A stretch of 64,000 nucleotides of DNA from CAMLJR01 sp964500675 (GTDB lineage: Bacteria > Pseudomonadota > Gammaproteobacteria > Pseudomonadales > CAMLJR01): the NCBI GenBank assembly GCA_964500675.1, contig CAZCNY010000002.1, forward strand, positions 372,001 through 436,000, read 5' to 3'. Position 1 is the first letter of the stretch. Each line of letters begins with the position of its first letter. Shown here piece after piece: positions 16,466-25,206 of this stretch. The notes under the pieces are model-generated. The model was not told the DNA's origin, did not search any database, and saw nothing but the letters and a program-made list of their open reading frames with translations. The position numbers were made by a program, and so were the translations under genes.

Positions 16466-18172
16466 ATGATTCGAAATATTCCGGCTAAATGGGATCTCGA
16501 GGCGGATGTCGTCGCCATCGGCTCCGGCGGCGGCGGTTTGGCGGCGGCGATCACGGCCCACGATTACGGGGCGAGTTCGCTGGTGCTGGAGCGCTCCGAT
16601 CAAGTCGGTGGCGTCACGGCATATTCTATGGGCGAAGTGTGGATACCCGGCAATCATCTGGAGACCGCTTTAGGGATAAAGGATTCGCCCGACAGCGGCT
16701 ATCGCTACGTCAAGCGCTTGTCCATGGGCTACGGCGATGATGTGGCGATGATCAATCAGGCGGTTCACGCGCCGGTTGCGCTCAAATACTTTGAGGAAAA
16801 GATCGGGTTGAAAATGTGCGTGGTCCGCGATCTGCCTGATTACTACTATCCGCACGTCGACGACAGCACTGCTGAAGGCCGCTGTCTCGAAGCGCTGCCT
16901 TTTCCGGCCGCAACGCTGGGCGACTGGCAGTTCAAGACGCGCGTATCCCCTCATGTGCCCTATGGCCTGACGCATGAAGATATTTTTCATAACGGCGGGT
17001 TGGCGAACATGATCAAGTGGGATTACAGCGTGATGGCAGAGCGTCTCGCCAAAGACGAGCGCTGCGCTGGTCCCGGCTTGGCTGCTTATTTCGTCAAGGG
17101 TGTGCTCGATCGCAGCATCCCGTTGCTTACCGAGATGAACGTGGAGGAGTTGATTGTCGATGGTGCGCGAGTGGTCGGCTTGCGCGCGACCAAAGACAGC
17201 AAAGATGTGTTTGTGAAAGCCAATCGCGGTGTCGTAATTGCCGTCAGCAGTTACGAACGAAATCCCGATTACGCTAAGACACTGGGGCATCAGCTCAATC
17301 CGGTATCGATGGTGATGCCATCGATCGATGGCGCTCACCTGCGTTTGGCGGGTCCGGTCGGTGCGCGCATTGCTCGCGTGCCCGATGTGCCGATGCTGGG
17401 CTTCCATGTTCCCGGTGAGGAGCAGGAAGAGGGGGTGCCGCTGTGGCGCGGCGCGCTGCCGTTCATGGGGTTGCCGCATACGATAGTCGTCAATCGCGCG
17501 GGCAGGCGCTTTGCCAATGAGGCTTTTTATCGCTCGGTCTATTCGGCGCTCGATGTTATCGATGGTGCGACCCAGACCCATCCCAACTTTCCCTGCTGGG
17601 TGATCTTCGATAGCCAGGCGCGGGAAAAGTATCCCTTTGGCTCGGTGATGCCGGGGCAGGATATGCCTGAAGGCCTTGGAATCAAGGCCGACTCGATCGG
17701 TGAACTCGCGAATAAAATTGGCGTGGACGCGCAAGGTCTCGCAGCTACGGTAACCGCGTTCAACAGCTACTCCGAGGGAGGTGACGATCCAGAGTTCCAG
17801 CGCGGCACCTTCCCGTGGGGCGCGCTCATGTGCGGCGATCCGCTCCAAAAGCCTAACGCCAACCTTGGCCCCTTGTTGAAGCCGCCATTTTATGCGATTG
17901 AATTGCGCCGAATGGCCGGTGGCGGCATCGCTTCTACGGGTTTGCTGGCCGACCGGCATTGTCGCGCGATGGGTTGGGATGACAAACCCATCGAGGGGCT
18001 TTACGTCGCCGGGAACTCAGTGGCTCGATTGGATAACGGCGCGGTTATGCAGAGTGGGATGACGAATGCGCGCGGTATTACGCACGGCTATCTCGCGGGC
18101 CGCCACGCCGCCGGCAGGCCCAGCGATTTACTCGAAAAAGAAATCGATCGACTAGGTTTTCCAAATAACTAA
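16466..18172 (+). CDS. FAD-dependent oxidoreductase, 3-ketosteroid-dehydrogenase/fumarate-reductase type
   Basis: 568 residues. The N-terminal FAD site is VVAIGSGGGGLAAAITA, with the acidic ERSDQVGG following. A substrate domain is inserted in the middle, and the C-terminus closes the FAD fold (GLYVAGNSVARLDNGAVMQSGM, ARGITHGYLAGRHAAG). This layout is that of the FAD-binding_2 family, including 3-ketosteroid delta-1- and delta-4-dehydrogenases and fumarate reductase flavoproteins. It probably desaturates a ketone-activated C-C bond. It follows dioxygenase B by 35 bases in one operon. Steroid specificity is not demonstrated; no other ketosteroid pathway genes (such as kstR, hsaABCD) are seen in the window. 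Confidence 0.85.
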   Translation: MIRNIPAKWDLEADVVAIGSGGGGLAAAITAHDYGASSLVLERSDQVGGVTAYSMGEVWIPGNHLETALGIKDSPDSGYRYVKRLSMGYGDDVAMINQAVHAPVALKYFEEKIGLKMCVVRDLPDYYYPHVDDSTAEGRCLEALPFPAATLGDWQFKTRVSPHVPYGLTHEDIFHNGGLANMIKWDYSVMAERLAKDERCAGPGLAAYFVKGVLDRSIPLLTEMNVEELIVDGARVVGLRATKDSKDVFVKANRGVVIAVSSYERNPDYAKTLGHQLNPVSMVMPSIDGAHLRLAGPVGARIARVPDVPMLGFHVPGEEQEEGVPLWRGALPFMGLPHTIVVNRAGRRFANEAFYRSVYSALDVIDGATQTHPNFPCWVIFDSQAREKYPFGSVMPGQDMPEGLGIKADSIGELANKIGVDAQGLAATVTAFNSYSEGGDDPEFQRGTFPWGALMCGDPLQKPNANLGPLLKPPFYAIELRRMAGGGIASTGLLADRHCRAMGWDDKPIEGLYVAGNSVARLDNGAVMQSGMTNARGITHGYLAGRHAAGRPSDLLEKEIDRLGFPNN

Positions 18173-18187
18173 ATCAGGGAGCATGAC

Positions 18188-18742
18188 ATGATTGAAACAG
18201 CGCACTCGGTTACCATCGACACCAATATCAACAACGTCTGGGATTATGTCCAAGATATTCGCAAATGGGCAAACCTTTTCCCGGGGTGTCGCGAGTGCGT
18301 GGTGATCGATGGTCATAATTCCAAATGGACCATCAAGGTTGGCGCGGGTGGTCTTGTAAAAACGGTTAATGTGCTCGTGCATATTGATCAGTGGGACGGG
18401 CCGGAGCGCGTCAATTTTTCCTATCAATTGGAAAGCGAACCTGTCGTCGGTGGAGGTTCTTATATCGCTACACGCAAAGGAGCCGACGAAACTGAAATCA
18501 CGTTGAGCGTGCGCGTCGAGGGCAGCGGCGCGATGGCGCCGATGTGGGAGGCTGTCAGCAAGCCGCTCCTGCCGCAATTGGCCAAGTTGTTCGCCGGAAA
18601 GCTTAAGGCACAGATCGAAACAGTTGCGGGTGTGTCTTCCCCGCAAAACGAGGGCCCGACTGCCGCGCCTTCATGGTTTGCGACTATTGCTAATTGGTTG
18701 CGGAGTTTGTGGTTTCTTCTTGTTGGTCGCACGAATAAATAG
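18188..18742 (+). CDS. SRPBCC-family CoxG-like protein with C-terminal membrane anchor
   Basis: 184 residues. The first 145 form an SRPBCC/CoxG-like lipid- or hydrophobic-ligand-binding fold (NNVWDYVQDIRKWANLFPGC, then alternating strands and a final long helix). A hydrophilic linker leads to a C-terminal hydrophobic segment (WLRSLWFLLVG) that probably anchors it to the membrane, as described for CoxG in CO dehydrogenase systems. It follows the flavoprotein by 15 bases. In this setting it could present a hydrophobic substrate or recruit the flavoprotein to the membrane; this is inference. Confidence 0.8.
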   Translation: MIETAHSVTIDTNINNVWDYVQDIRKWANLFPGCRECVVIDGHNSKWTIKVGAGGLVKTVNVLVHIDQWDGPERVNFSYQLESEPVVGGGSYIATRKGADETEITLSVRVEGSGAMAPMWEAVSKPLLPQLAKLFAGKLKAQIETVAGVSSPQNEGPTAAPSWFATIANWLRSLWFLLVGRTNK

Positions 18743-18789
18743 CTCGTGTATTTTTTTAGAAAAAAATCATTGATGCAGAGAATAAATTA

Positions 18790-19545
18790 ATGACTCAATT
18801 GCTTGCGGGGCAAGTTGCCGTTATCACTGGCGGTGCCAGTGGGCTTGGTCGCGCCTCGGTGGAACTGTTTGTCGCGCAGGGCGCAAAAGTCGTCATCGCC
18901 GATGTGAATGTCGAGCAAGGACAGTCGTTAGCGGCGGCGTTGGGTGAAGCGACGGTATTTAAACAAACCGATGTCGCCGACGCGCAGCAGGTTCAGGCGC
19001 TCGTTGATTTTGCGATCGCGCATTTTGGTGACCTGCATGTCATGTTCAATAATGCGGGTATTAGCGGCGCGGTACACAACAGCTTTTTGGACGACGATCT
19101 CGCGGACTTTCGCCAAGTCATCGATGTTAATTTGTTCGGGGTGATGGTCGGTAGTCGTTGTGCGGGCCGGTATATGGCGAAACAGCGGCGCGGCTCGATT
19201 ATCAATACCTCTTCAATCGCCGGTATCAAACCCGGTCTTCCGCTGATTACCTATCGCGCTGCGAAAGCAGGCGTGATTCACTATACGAAATCGATCGCGC
19301 GCGAGCTGGGCGCCTACGGCGTTCGCGCGAATTGCATCGCGCCAGGCCATATTCCCGCAGCGCAAACTTTTTACGATATGGAAGATATGGTTCGCCGCAT
19401 GCAGCCGTTGCGTCGACAAGGAGCACCGAAAGATGTTGCGAATGCCGCGCTGTATTTGGCGAGCGAATTGTCGGCGCAAGTGACTGGATTGGTATTGCCG
19501 GTCGATGGCGGATCGAATCTCGGTGGGCCCTTGAGCAGCAGCTGA
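18790..19545 (+). CDS. SDR-family NAD(P)-dependent oxidoreductase (SDR 3)
   Basis: 251 residues with TGGASGLG, NNAG, the catalytic Ser in INTSSIAG, YRAAK (Tyr and Lys spaced by three) and a C-terminal LPVDGGSNLG. It is most like the hydroxysteroid or cyclohexanol dehydrogenase-type SDRs, but this is a broad group. It stands between the CoxG-like gene and a SnoaL-like gene in the TetR-linked operon and may interconvert alcohol and ketone forms of the flavoprotein substrate. Confidence 0.9.
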   Translation: MTQLLAGQVAVITGGASGLGRASVELFVAQGAKVVIADVNVEQGQSLAAALGEATVFKQTDVADAQQVQALVDFAIAHFGDLHVMFNNAGISGAVHNSFLDDDLADFRQVIDVNLFGVMVGSRCAGRYMAKQRRGSIINTSSIAGIKPGLPLITYRAAKAGVIHYTKSIARELGAYGVRANCIAPGHIPAAQTFYDMEDMVRRMQPLRRQGAPKDVANAALYLASELSAQVTGLVLPVDGGSNLGGPLSSS

Positions 19546-19568
19546 TAACTGATAAAAGAGAGATATTT

Positions 19569-19979
19569 ATGAGCGAGCAAAACAAACAGGTCGTACTCCA
19601 ATTTATCGAAGCGATGGGGAAGGGCGATCCCACTGCCGCCGCCCCCTGTATTGCCGAGGATACATTTACGCTGGCAAAAGGGTTTGGTAAGTTTGCCGGT
19701 GTGCGTACGCATGACACCATCCTCGCAACGATCGGTGCGTTCAAAAAATTAATGCCGAGCGGCATGGAGCCAACGATTCATAGCGTGACTGCCGAAGGTG
19801 ATCGCGTGGTGGTTGAGTTTGAAGGCAACGGCACGCTGATCAACGGCGAGTCTTATTGCAATCAATATTGCATGGTGTTCACCTTGCGCGACGGTAAAGT
19901 TCGACAGGTCAACGAATACTTTTGCACTATTTTAGCTGACCAGGTGCTCTGGCCTCTCGTTTCGGGTATGACACTCTAA
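19569..19979 (+). CDS. SnoaL/NTF2-like protein (limonene-epoxide-hydrolase-type fold)
   Basis: 136 residues beginning MSEQNKQVVLQFIEAMGKGD, the typical first helix of SnoaL-like proteins, then a curved sheet with EGDRVVVEFEGNGTLINGESY and a final NEYFCTILADQVLWP. The start is the ATG at 19569 after AAAGAGAG; longer in-frame readings extend back into the SDR gene and are spurious. Members include ketosteroid isomerase, limonene-1,2-epoxide hydrolase and polyketide cyclases. With a ketosteroid-dehydrogenase-like partner an isomerase role is possible, but catalytic residues cannot be assigned with confidence. Confidence 0.8.
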   Translation: MSEQNKQVVLQFIEAMGKGDPTAAAPCIAEDTFTLAKGFGKFAGVRTHDTILATIGAFKKLMPSGMEPTIHSVTAEGDRVVVEFEGNGTLINGESYCNQYCMVFTLRDGKVRQVNEYFCTILADQVLWPLVSGMTL

Positions 19980-20072
19980 GCAAGAGCTTGGTACTGTTAT
20001 GGCGAAGGCGGAAATCGAATTGCCAAAAAGGTAATCGCTTTAAAAGATACGTAATCAGCAAACAGTGAAGTG

Positions 20073-21788
20073 ATGGGTGTTGTGAAAATGCTAGACGGGT
20101 TGTCGATCATTAAGGGTATTCCACTGATCGAAGAAAGCGGAATTGGCGCGCTCACCCTCGGTGGGTATTTGAAAGAGATCTGCACTCGCTTCGGCCCGCG
20201 CGAAGCGGCTGTTATGCGCAGCGAGAACAATATCGAGCGCTGGAGCTACAACGATCTCTGGGCGCGCTCGATCGCTGTCGCGCGCGCACTGCTCGCTTGC
20301 GGCGTCGGCAAGGGTACGCGAGTCGGAATACTGATGACGAATCGGCTGGAGTTTCTCTCTAGCGTTTTTGGTACCGCGTTGGCAGGCGGTGTTGCCACTA
20401 CGATGAGCACTTTTTCGACGCCAGCGGAGTTGGAGGTGCTGCTTCGGAATTCCGGTTGCTCCGTGCTGCTGTTGGAGCGGAATGTTCTCAAAAAAGATTT
20501 TGCGGAGATGCTGGCTGCACTGGAGCCACAGATCGCAGCAGCATCACCTGATCAATTTCATTCACTCAAGTTTCCATTTTTGCGGCACGTGGCGACTGTA
20601 GAGAACGAACAGATGATTGGTGCAATCGAGGGTTGGAATAGTTTTCTTGCTCGTGGCGAATCGATTTCTACTGAACTTGTCGATGCATCTGCTGCGAGCG
20701 TGTTGCCAGCCGATCCCGGTGTGCTGTTTTTCTCGTCTGGGTCGACAGGAAAGCCCAAGGGCATTCTTAGCGCGCACCGCGGCGTCTGCTTGCAATTATG
20801 GCGTTGGCGCAAATGGCTCGACCTGGAGGAGGGTGTCCGCAGTTGGTCAGCGAATGGTTTTTTTTGGTCGGGCAATTTTGCCATCGGTCTGGGCGGCACC
20901 CTCTCTGCGGGTGGCACTTTGGTTTTGCAAAAAACCTTTCGGGCAGAGGAGGCGCTTGAGTTGATGGAGCTCGAGCGTGTTTCCTACATCTTCGCGTGGC
21001 CGCACCAATGGGCACAGTTGATTGACGCGAAAAATTGGCTCGATGTTGATCTTTCCACGCTGAGGTATATCGATGTCGATTCACCGGTTGCTCGTCATCC
21101 CACTGTGAGTTCCAACTGGATCGATGCGACCCACTCCTACGGCAACACCGAGACCTTCACATTAAGTTCTGTATTTCCCGCGAATACGCCAAAAGAGGTG
21201 AGTGGCAATAGCCACGGCGTGCCTGCGGCGGGCAACACCATCAAGATCGTCGATCCGCTGACTGGCGTCACAACAGCGCTCGGCGAACGCGGCGAGATCG
21301 CGGTCAAGGGGCCAACGCTCATGCTCGGCTATATCGGCGTGCCGCTGGATGAAACGCTCGATGACGAGGGTTTCTTTCGTACCGGCGATGGCGGTTTTAT
21401 TGATGAGAAGGGCCGCTTGTTTTGGGAGGGGCGACTCAATGACATCATTAAAACCGGCGGCGCCAACGTTTCCCCGGTTGAGATCGATAACGTCATAGCC
21501 CAATGCCCGGGCGTTAAGGTTACCAAGACCGTTGGCGTTCCCGATGAGTTGCTGGGTGAGTTGGTGGTGGCCTGCATTGTGGCGCAGGAGGGCGTCGCTC
21601 TGACGGCGGATGAGATCCGCAATTTTGTTAAAGAGCGTCTGGCGAGTTACAAAGTGCCGCGCAAAGTCTTGTTTTTCGATGCAAGCGAACTCGAATTGAC
21701 TGGCAGTGCAAAGGTCAAATCTTCCGAGTTGCGCGCGTTAGCTGCGAAATTGCTCGAAACGGACGGTCATAAGGTTGCGGGCAGTTAA
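20073..21788 (+). CDS. AMP-forming acyl-CoA synthetase/ligase (ligase 1)
   Basis: About 571 residues of the ANL superfamily, activating a carboxylic acid with ATP and loading it on CoA. The phosphate loop is FFSSGSTGKPKGI, followed by YGNTETF, the RTGDGGF motif, the hinge region GRLNDIIKTGGANVSPVEID and the C-terminal catalytic Lys in LTGSAKVKS. The start is uncertain: GTG at 20070, ATG at 20073 or ATG at 20088. It ends the TetR-linked operon and is followed by a strong terminator. Ligase 2 (36464) is a clear paralogue, also paired with a TauD-type dioxygenase. The substrate is probably a branched or cyclic acid. Confidence 0.88.
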   Translation: MGVVKMLDGLSIIKGIPLIEESGIGALTLGGYLKEICTRFGPREAAVMRSENNIERWSYNDLWARSIAVARALLACGVGKGTRVGILMTNRLEFLSSVFGTALAGGVATTMSTFSTPAELEVLLRNSGCSVLLLERNVLKKDFAEMLAALEPQIAAASPDQFHSLKFPFLRHVATVENEQMIGAIEGWNSFLARGESISTELVDASAASVLPADPGVLFFSSGSTGKPKGILSAHRGVCLQLWRWRKWLDLEEGVRSWSANGFFWSGNFAIGLGGTLSAGGTLVLQKTFRAEEALELMELERVSYIFAWPHQWAQLIDAKNWLDVDLSTLRYIDVDSPVARHPTVSSNWIDATHSYGNTETFTLSSVFPANTPKEVSGNSHGVPAAGNTIKIVDPLTGVTTALGERGEIAVKGPTLMLGYIGVPLDETLDDEGFFRTGDGGFIDEKGRLFWEGRLNDIIKTGGANVSPVEIDNVIAQCPGVKVTKTVGVPDELLGELVVACIVAQEGVALTADEIRNFVKERLASYKVPRKVLFFDASELELTGSAKVKSSELRALAAKLLETDGHKVAGS

Positions 21789-21801
21789 CCTGCATTACGA
21801 G

Positions 21802-21845
21802 GCCTCAATAAAAAACCGCGCCGAAGCGCGGTTTTTTATTGAGGC
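21802..21845. terminator. Bidirectional rho-independent terminator
   Basis: A perfect 20-bp stem (21802-21821 with 21826-21845) closes a CGAA tetraloop. The GC core CCGCGC is flanked by A6 on the left and T6 on the right, so it works in both directions. It separates the rightward ligase 1 gene from the leftward ThDP-C gene, which ends at 21857. Confidence 0.95.
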
Positions 21846-21856
21846 ATAAAGACCGA

Positions 21857-23584
21857 TTACTGCTGGCCTTCGGCGTACCAGGTACGGAACCTGTCGTAGT
21901 TGGGCGTATCCTTGTTCTCGTTGCCGCCGTGATTGATCACCGGGTCGATGGGCACGTGAATAACGGTAGGCTTGCCGCTGGCGAAAGCTGCCGTGACCGC
22001 CGCACTGAGATCTTCACCTTTTTCAACATACACTCCCTGACAGCCGAGACCTTCAGCAATTTTGTCGAAGCGCACATTCTTGCTCCAGTGCACGCCCGGC
22101 TCAGTGGTCTTGCCGTGGCCGAAAGTGCGCTTGTACACGCCCACCTCCAGTCCCCACGAGTTATCCACGCCAACCACAATAACCATTGGCAGGTTAAAGC
22201 GCTGTACAACTTCCAGCTCGCCGATGTGGTACAGGAAAGCCGAATCACTGGTGGTAAACAGCACAGGGCGCTTGCCACCATCGGCAATCGAAGCGCCTAT
22301 GGCGTAAGGCAGGCCGGTTCCCAAGCAACCGAAGTTCTGGTTCCAGATTACGTCGTGCGGCTTGCTCTGTAGGTAAGTCCACGTGAAGATTACCGTACAG
22401 CCACCGTCGCGAGCGTGAATGGCATTCTTAGGCATCGCCTTTGTGGCTTCGACAACCCATTGACCGGTGTGTACCCGGCCGCTGGCGGTGGTGAAATCCT
22501 GCGCAGCCAGCTTAGCCAGACGCTCTTTGTCTTCTTTGATCCAGCGCGCCAGATCTGGATGGTTGGCGCGAGGACTGGCTTTCAGGGCTGCAGAAAGCTG
22601 GGGCACAACGGTGCGTAGATCGCCGACCAGTGGTACGTCGATTGGGCGGTTCTGGCCAATAGCTTCGGGGTCCAGCTCTACGTAGACCCACTTACGATCG
22701 ACATTGCCTTTTTTCCAGAGGTAGCCCACTCCGTAGTGAACGGGCTCACCGATCTCGGTGCCAATGGCCACGACCACGTCGGCTTTGGCCACGATTTCGT
22801 CGGCCACTTCGGCAAATAGATAAGGGAAGGTGCGGTCTTCGATGCCTTCAATGAAGGCAGTGCCGCCGGAGGTCTGCAGTACCGGACAACCCATCAGTTC
22901 CGCCAGCTCTTTAACTTTGGCGCCGGCGCGAGTGCACTGAACCGCGTGACCAACCAGAAGCACCGGGCATTCTGCGCTTTTGATCAGTTCAGCGGCTTTA
23001 GCCACCATATTGCCATCAGCGCCGGGCTCGACCAGGCGATACGCTGAGGGCGGCACGGCAGGCGGAACGTCCAGGTCTTGCTGGATAACATGCGATGGGT
23101 ATTCGATGTAGACGGGGCCGGGCGTGCCGGACTGACAAACGCGCAGTGCGTGACGGATAATTTCGTCAGTCTGCTCGGCGTATTCAATACTGGCGCTGTA
23201 TTTAACTGAGTTTTCGAACAGAGGTTCCTGTTGCACGAACTGGATGCGGCCGCGACGGACACGTTGTTCAGTGATACGGGCGCGCTGACCACCGATGTAG
23301 ATAACCGGCGAATTCTCCACCAGCGAATTCATCATGGAGCCCGAAGCAAGAGCAATACCTGGGCCGAGCGTAGCGATACATACCGCAGGCGTGCCGTTCA
23401 TGCGGGCGTAGCCCTCAGCCATAAAGCCCGCGGCCAGCTCATGGTGAGGGGTTACTACTTTCCAGCCACGCTTCTCGGCCGCAACGAACAGATGCACGAA
23501 ATTTGGGTCGGGGATGCCAAACAGAGTGCTAATACCTTCGGCTTCGAAGAGCTCCAGAATGCGTTCGTAGACTTTTACGGCCAT
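21857..23584 (-). CDS. ThDP-dependent lyase/decarboxylase-type enzyme (ThDP-C)
   Basis: 575 residues. Glu49 in TPHHELAAGF is the activating residue. The pyrophosphate domain reads SDSAF where GDG is usual, and the second part is GVDNSWG. The true start is the ATG at 23584; the longer in-frame reading lacks a family-like N-terminus. It is closest in overall shape to ThDP-A. The upstream region carries the ATGTCCGTACA motif shared with the GntR gene region, so it likely belongs to that regulon. The preceding gene in the same direction is dioxygenase C, which may provide a 2-hydroxylated substrate. The reaction is unproven. Confidence 0.85.
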   Translation of the reverse strand: MAVKVYERILELFEAEGISTLFGIPDPNFVHLFVAAEKRGWKVVTPHHELAAGFMAEGYARMNGTPAVCIATLGPGIALASGSMMNSLVENSPVIYIGGQRARITEQRVRRGRIQFVQQEPLFENSVKYSASIEYAEQTDEIIRHALRVCQSGTPGPVYIEYPSHVIQQDLDVPPAVPPSAYRLVEPGADGNMVAKAAELIKSAECPVLLVGHAVQCTRAGAKVKELAELMGCPVLQTSGGTAFIEGIEDRTFPYLFAEVADEIVAKADVVVAIGTEIGEPVHYGVGYLWKKGNVDRKWVYVELDPEAIGQNRPIDVPLVGDLRTVVPQLSAALKASPRANHPDLARWIKEDKERLAKLAAQDFTTASGRVHTGQWVVEATKAMPKNAIHARDGGCTVIFTWTYLQSKPHDVIWNQNFGCLGTGLPYAIGASIADGGKRPVLFTTSDSAFLYHIGELEVVQRFNLPMVIVVGVDNSWGLEVGVYKRTFGHGKTTEPGVHWSKNVRFDKIAEGLGCQGVYVEKGEDLSAAVTAAFASGKPTVIHVPIDPVINHGGNENKDTPNYDRFRTWYAEGQQ

Positions 23585-24097
23585 GATCAGCGTATCCTCA
23601 TGTGTGGGGTTATCGTAAGGCTGGTTTTGACACCGCGCAGAATTATCTAAAGCTTGCACCTCGTCCCTATTTTCGACTCTAGGGAGGGTGGGCTGTAGCC
23701 TTCGCAATGCTGAAAAATTTGACGGGGAAGCTTAACGCCGCCCGCAGGGCTACGCAACTGGAAAAAAACCTCTATTTGTACGGACATAATGACAGCGATA
23801 TATGCATAACCCCGTAAAACTTGCGAAAAACAGGTATTCTTGGCGAGATAAATATATCAGGACATGTAATAACTCAATGCCGGCCGCGACGCAGTTTCCG
23901 GCTGCATCCTCCCCTGACAATTGGAAATAGCGCGCGGGCTCAATGCGACCCCAGCGGGCGTTGATATGCTGAGCTTATTCTGGCGAGTGAAAACGAGACT
24001 GGGCGTTTTTAAAATACGCTGCATCTCGAACTCGGCGTCATCCATCCGAGTTCGACGGAGCGGCTCCAGCGATGTGCCGGAACTACTGGACATGAGA
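23585..24097. other. Intergenic region between dioxygenase C and ThDP-C
   Basis: This 513-base stretch has no convincing gene; short frames here are unlike any protein and overlap the dioxygenase reading. It contains one copy of the GntR-type motif (23777-23786) and AT-rich sequence around 23790-23870 suited to a leftward promoter. Its length shows that ThDP-C probably has its own promoter. Confidence 0.6.
23777..23786 (-). promoter_or_regulatory. TGTCCGTACA operator upstream of ThDP-C
   Basis: Read leftward the site is TATGTCCGTACAAA, identical over 14 bases to the copy at 39226. A possible -10 box CATTAT abuts it, just as TACAAT abuts the copy in front of the GntR gene. The site is about 190 bases before the start codon. 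Confidence 0.65.
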
Positions 24098-24955
24098 TCA
24101 GACGATGGGCTCTTCACCGGCGGTTTTAGTGCGGTGCAACAGTCGGCCGCAGTCTGGGTCATACGGCATCGCGCGGTGCATGGTGCCGGTGTTGTCCCAC
24201 ATAACCGCATCGCCTACCGACCATTCATGGCTGTAAACGAATTTGGGTTGTGTCGCCCACGCGCGCAAGCGAACCAGCAACTTGGTGCTCTCAGTAGGGT
24301 CCATGCCGAGGACATGGTGCGCAGTGCAACCCAATACCAGTGACTTACGACCCGTGCGGTGTTTCCAGACTAGCGGCAGCTCAATCTCTCCGATACGGAT
24401 CATCTCCATGAGCTTTTCATAACTCGGCTCCGGTTCATAGTAGAACAGCGACGCCCACGCCGAATGCATTGCTTTCAGTTTCTCGACCAGTTTTTTGTCC
24501 TCGTCCGGCAATAATTCGTAGGCGGCGTAAGTGTTACAGAATTCGGTATTGCCACCCCATGTAGGCAGCACATGGCTGGTCAGAACTGCCACGCCGATCG
24601 GCATTTTGTTCATCGTGCCATCGGCGTGCCAGTAGAGGGAACCCTTGAGGTAGTCCGACTTTTGGTTAAGTTTTTGGTCGAGCGTAATATTGTAAATTTC
24701 TTGCCCTTCCATCTCAGGCATGAACGTGCCCATGGTCTTGGTGAAGGCAATTTGTTCAGCGTCAGTGAAATTGATTTCCTTGAAAACCAGCACTCCGCGC
24801 CGTTCGAGTAATTCGCGCAAATCCGCCGCGTATTCACCGCTGAGTAAATCTTTTTTGCTAAGGCCTACCTTGCTGGCAATGAGCGGAGAAATGTCTTCGG
24901 CTTCGAGCCTCTCTTCGAGATTCGCTGTGGCTTCTAAAGTTGCTGCAATAGACAT
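24098..24955 (-). CDS. TauD/TfdA-type Fe(II)/2-oxoglutarate dioxygenase (C)
   Basis: 285 residues from the ATG at 24955, which has an AGGA ribosome site; a longer frame upstream is not supported. Iron ligands are His110-x-Asp112 (YWHADGT) and His260 (TMHRAMPY), and Arg271 is the probable 2-oxoglutarate anchor. It is strikingly similar to copy D (35610): both have ADGTMNK/IDGTMNK, TEFCNTYAAY, LPLVWKHR(T/S)GRKSLVLG and YDP-CGR/ASGR near the end. It diverges from Rieske 2 across a 251-base gap and precedes ThDP-C. Natural substrate unknown. Confidence 0.88.
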   Translation of the reverse strand: MSIAATLEATANLEERLEAEDISPLIASKVGLSKKDLLSGEYAADLRELLERRGVLVFKEINFTDAEQIAFTKTMGTFMPEMEGQEIYNITLDQKLNQKSDYLKGSLYWHADGTMNKMPIGVAVLTSHVLPTWGGNTEFCNTYAAYELLPDEDKKLVEKLKAMHSAWASLFYYEPEPSYEKLMEMIRIGEIELPLVWKHRTGRKSLVLGCTAHHVLGMDPTESTKLLVRLRAWATQPKFVYSHEWSVGDAVMWDNTGTMHRAMPYDPDCGRLLHRTKTAGEEPIV

Positions 24956-25206
24956 AATTTCAATCCTCATAAATTGCATTTTTTGCGGCGATCGTTCGCG
25001 CTGGCAACACTCGAATATGTCGTCGCGCAACCAGCGCAGGCCATTAATGAATTGTTCGACGGCTGACATGATGGGCGCGACTACGGAACGCGGCATTGAC
25101 CCATATCAACGACGACGCGTCATTTCACAGCCTACGATAGCAACGAGTTATCGATGAATAGATGGTCGACCGTGTTAGCCATCCAGTTAATAAAGAGGAA
25201 AACCTC
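24956..25206. promoter_or_regulatory. Divergent control region between dioxygenase C and Rieske 2
   Basis: A 251-base gap between divergent genes. It holds TTGACCCATA (25096-25105), matching the TetR-region motif at 15559 over ten bases, here as part of TTGA-CCCATA-TCAA. No ATGTCCGTACA copy is present. Promoter boxes cannot be set with confidence. Confidence 0.4.

Noticed and set aside
16670..17959. Leftward frame of 429 codons opposite the flavoprotein gene
   Set aside because: Antisense shadow of a gene with clear FAD motifs.
19158..19568. Apparent fusion upstream of the SnoaL-like protein
   Set aside because: The extension is an out-of-frame reading of SDR 3; the SnoaL fold begins at 19569 after a ribosome site.
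16466..19979. Assignment as a steroid-degradation locus
   Set aside because: Only a ketosteroid-dehydrogenase-like flavoprotein and a SnoaL fold support it; no ring-cleavage dioxygenase, HsaD, Mce or KstR-type genes are present.
23857..24097. Possible small genes in the gap after dioxygenase C
   Set aside because: Frames on both strands overlap the dioxygenase gene end, lack ribosome sites and have no protein-like features.
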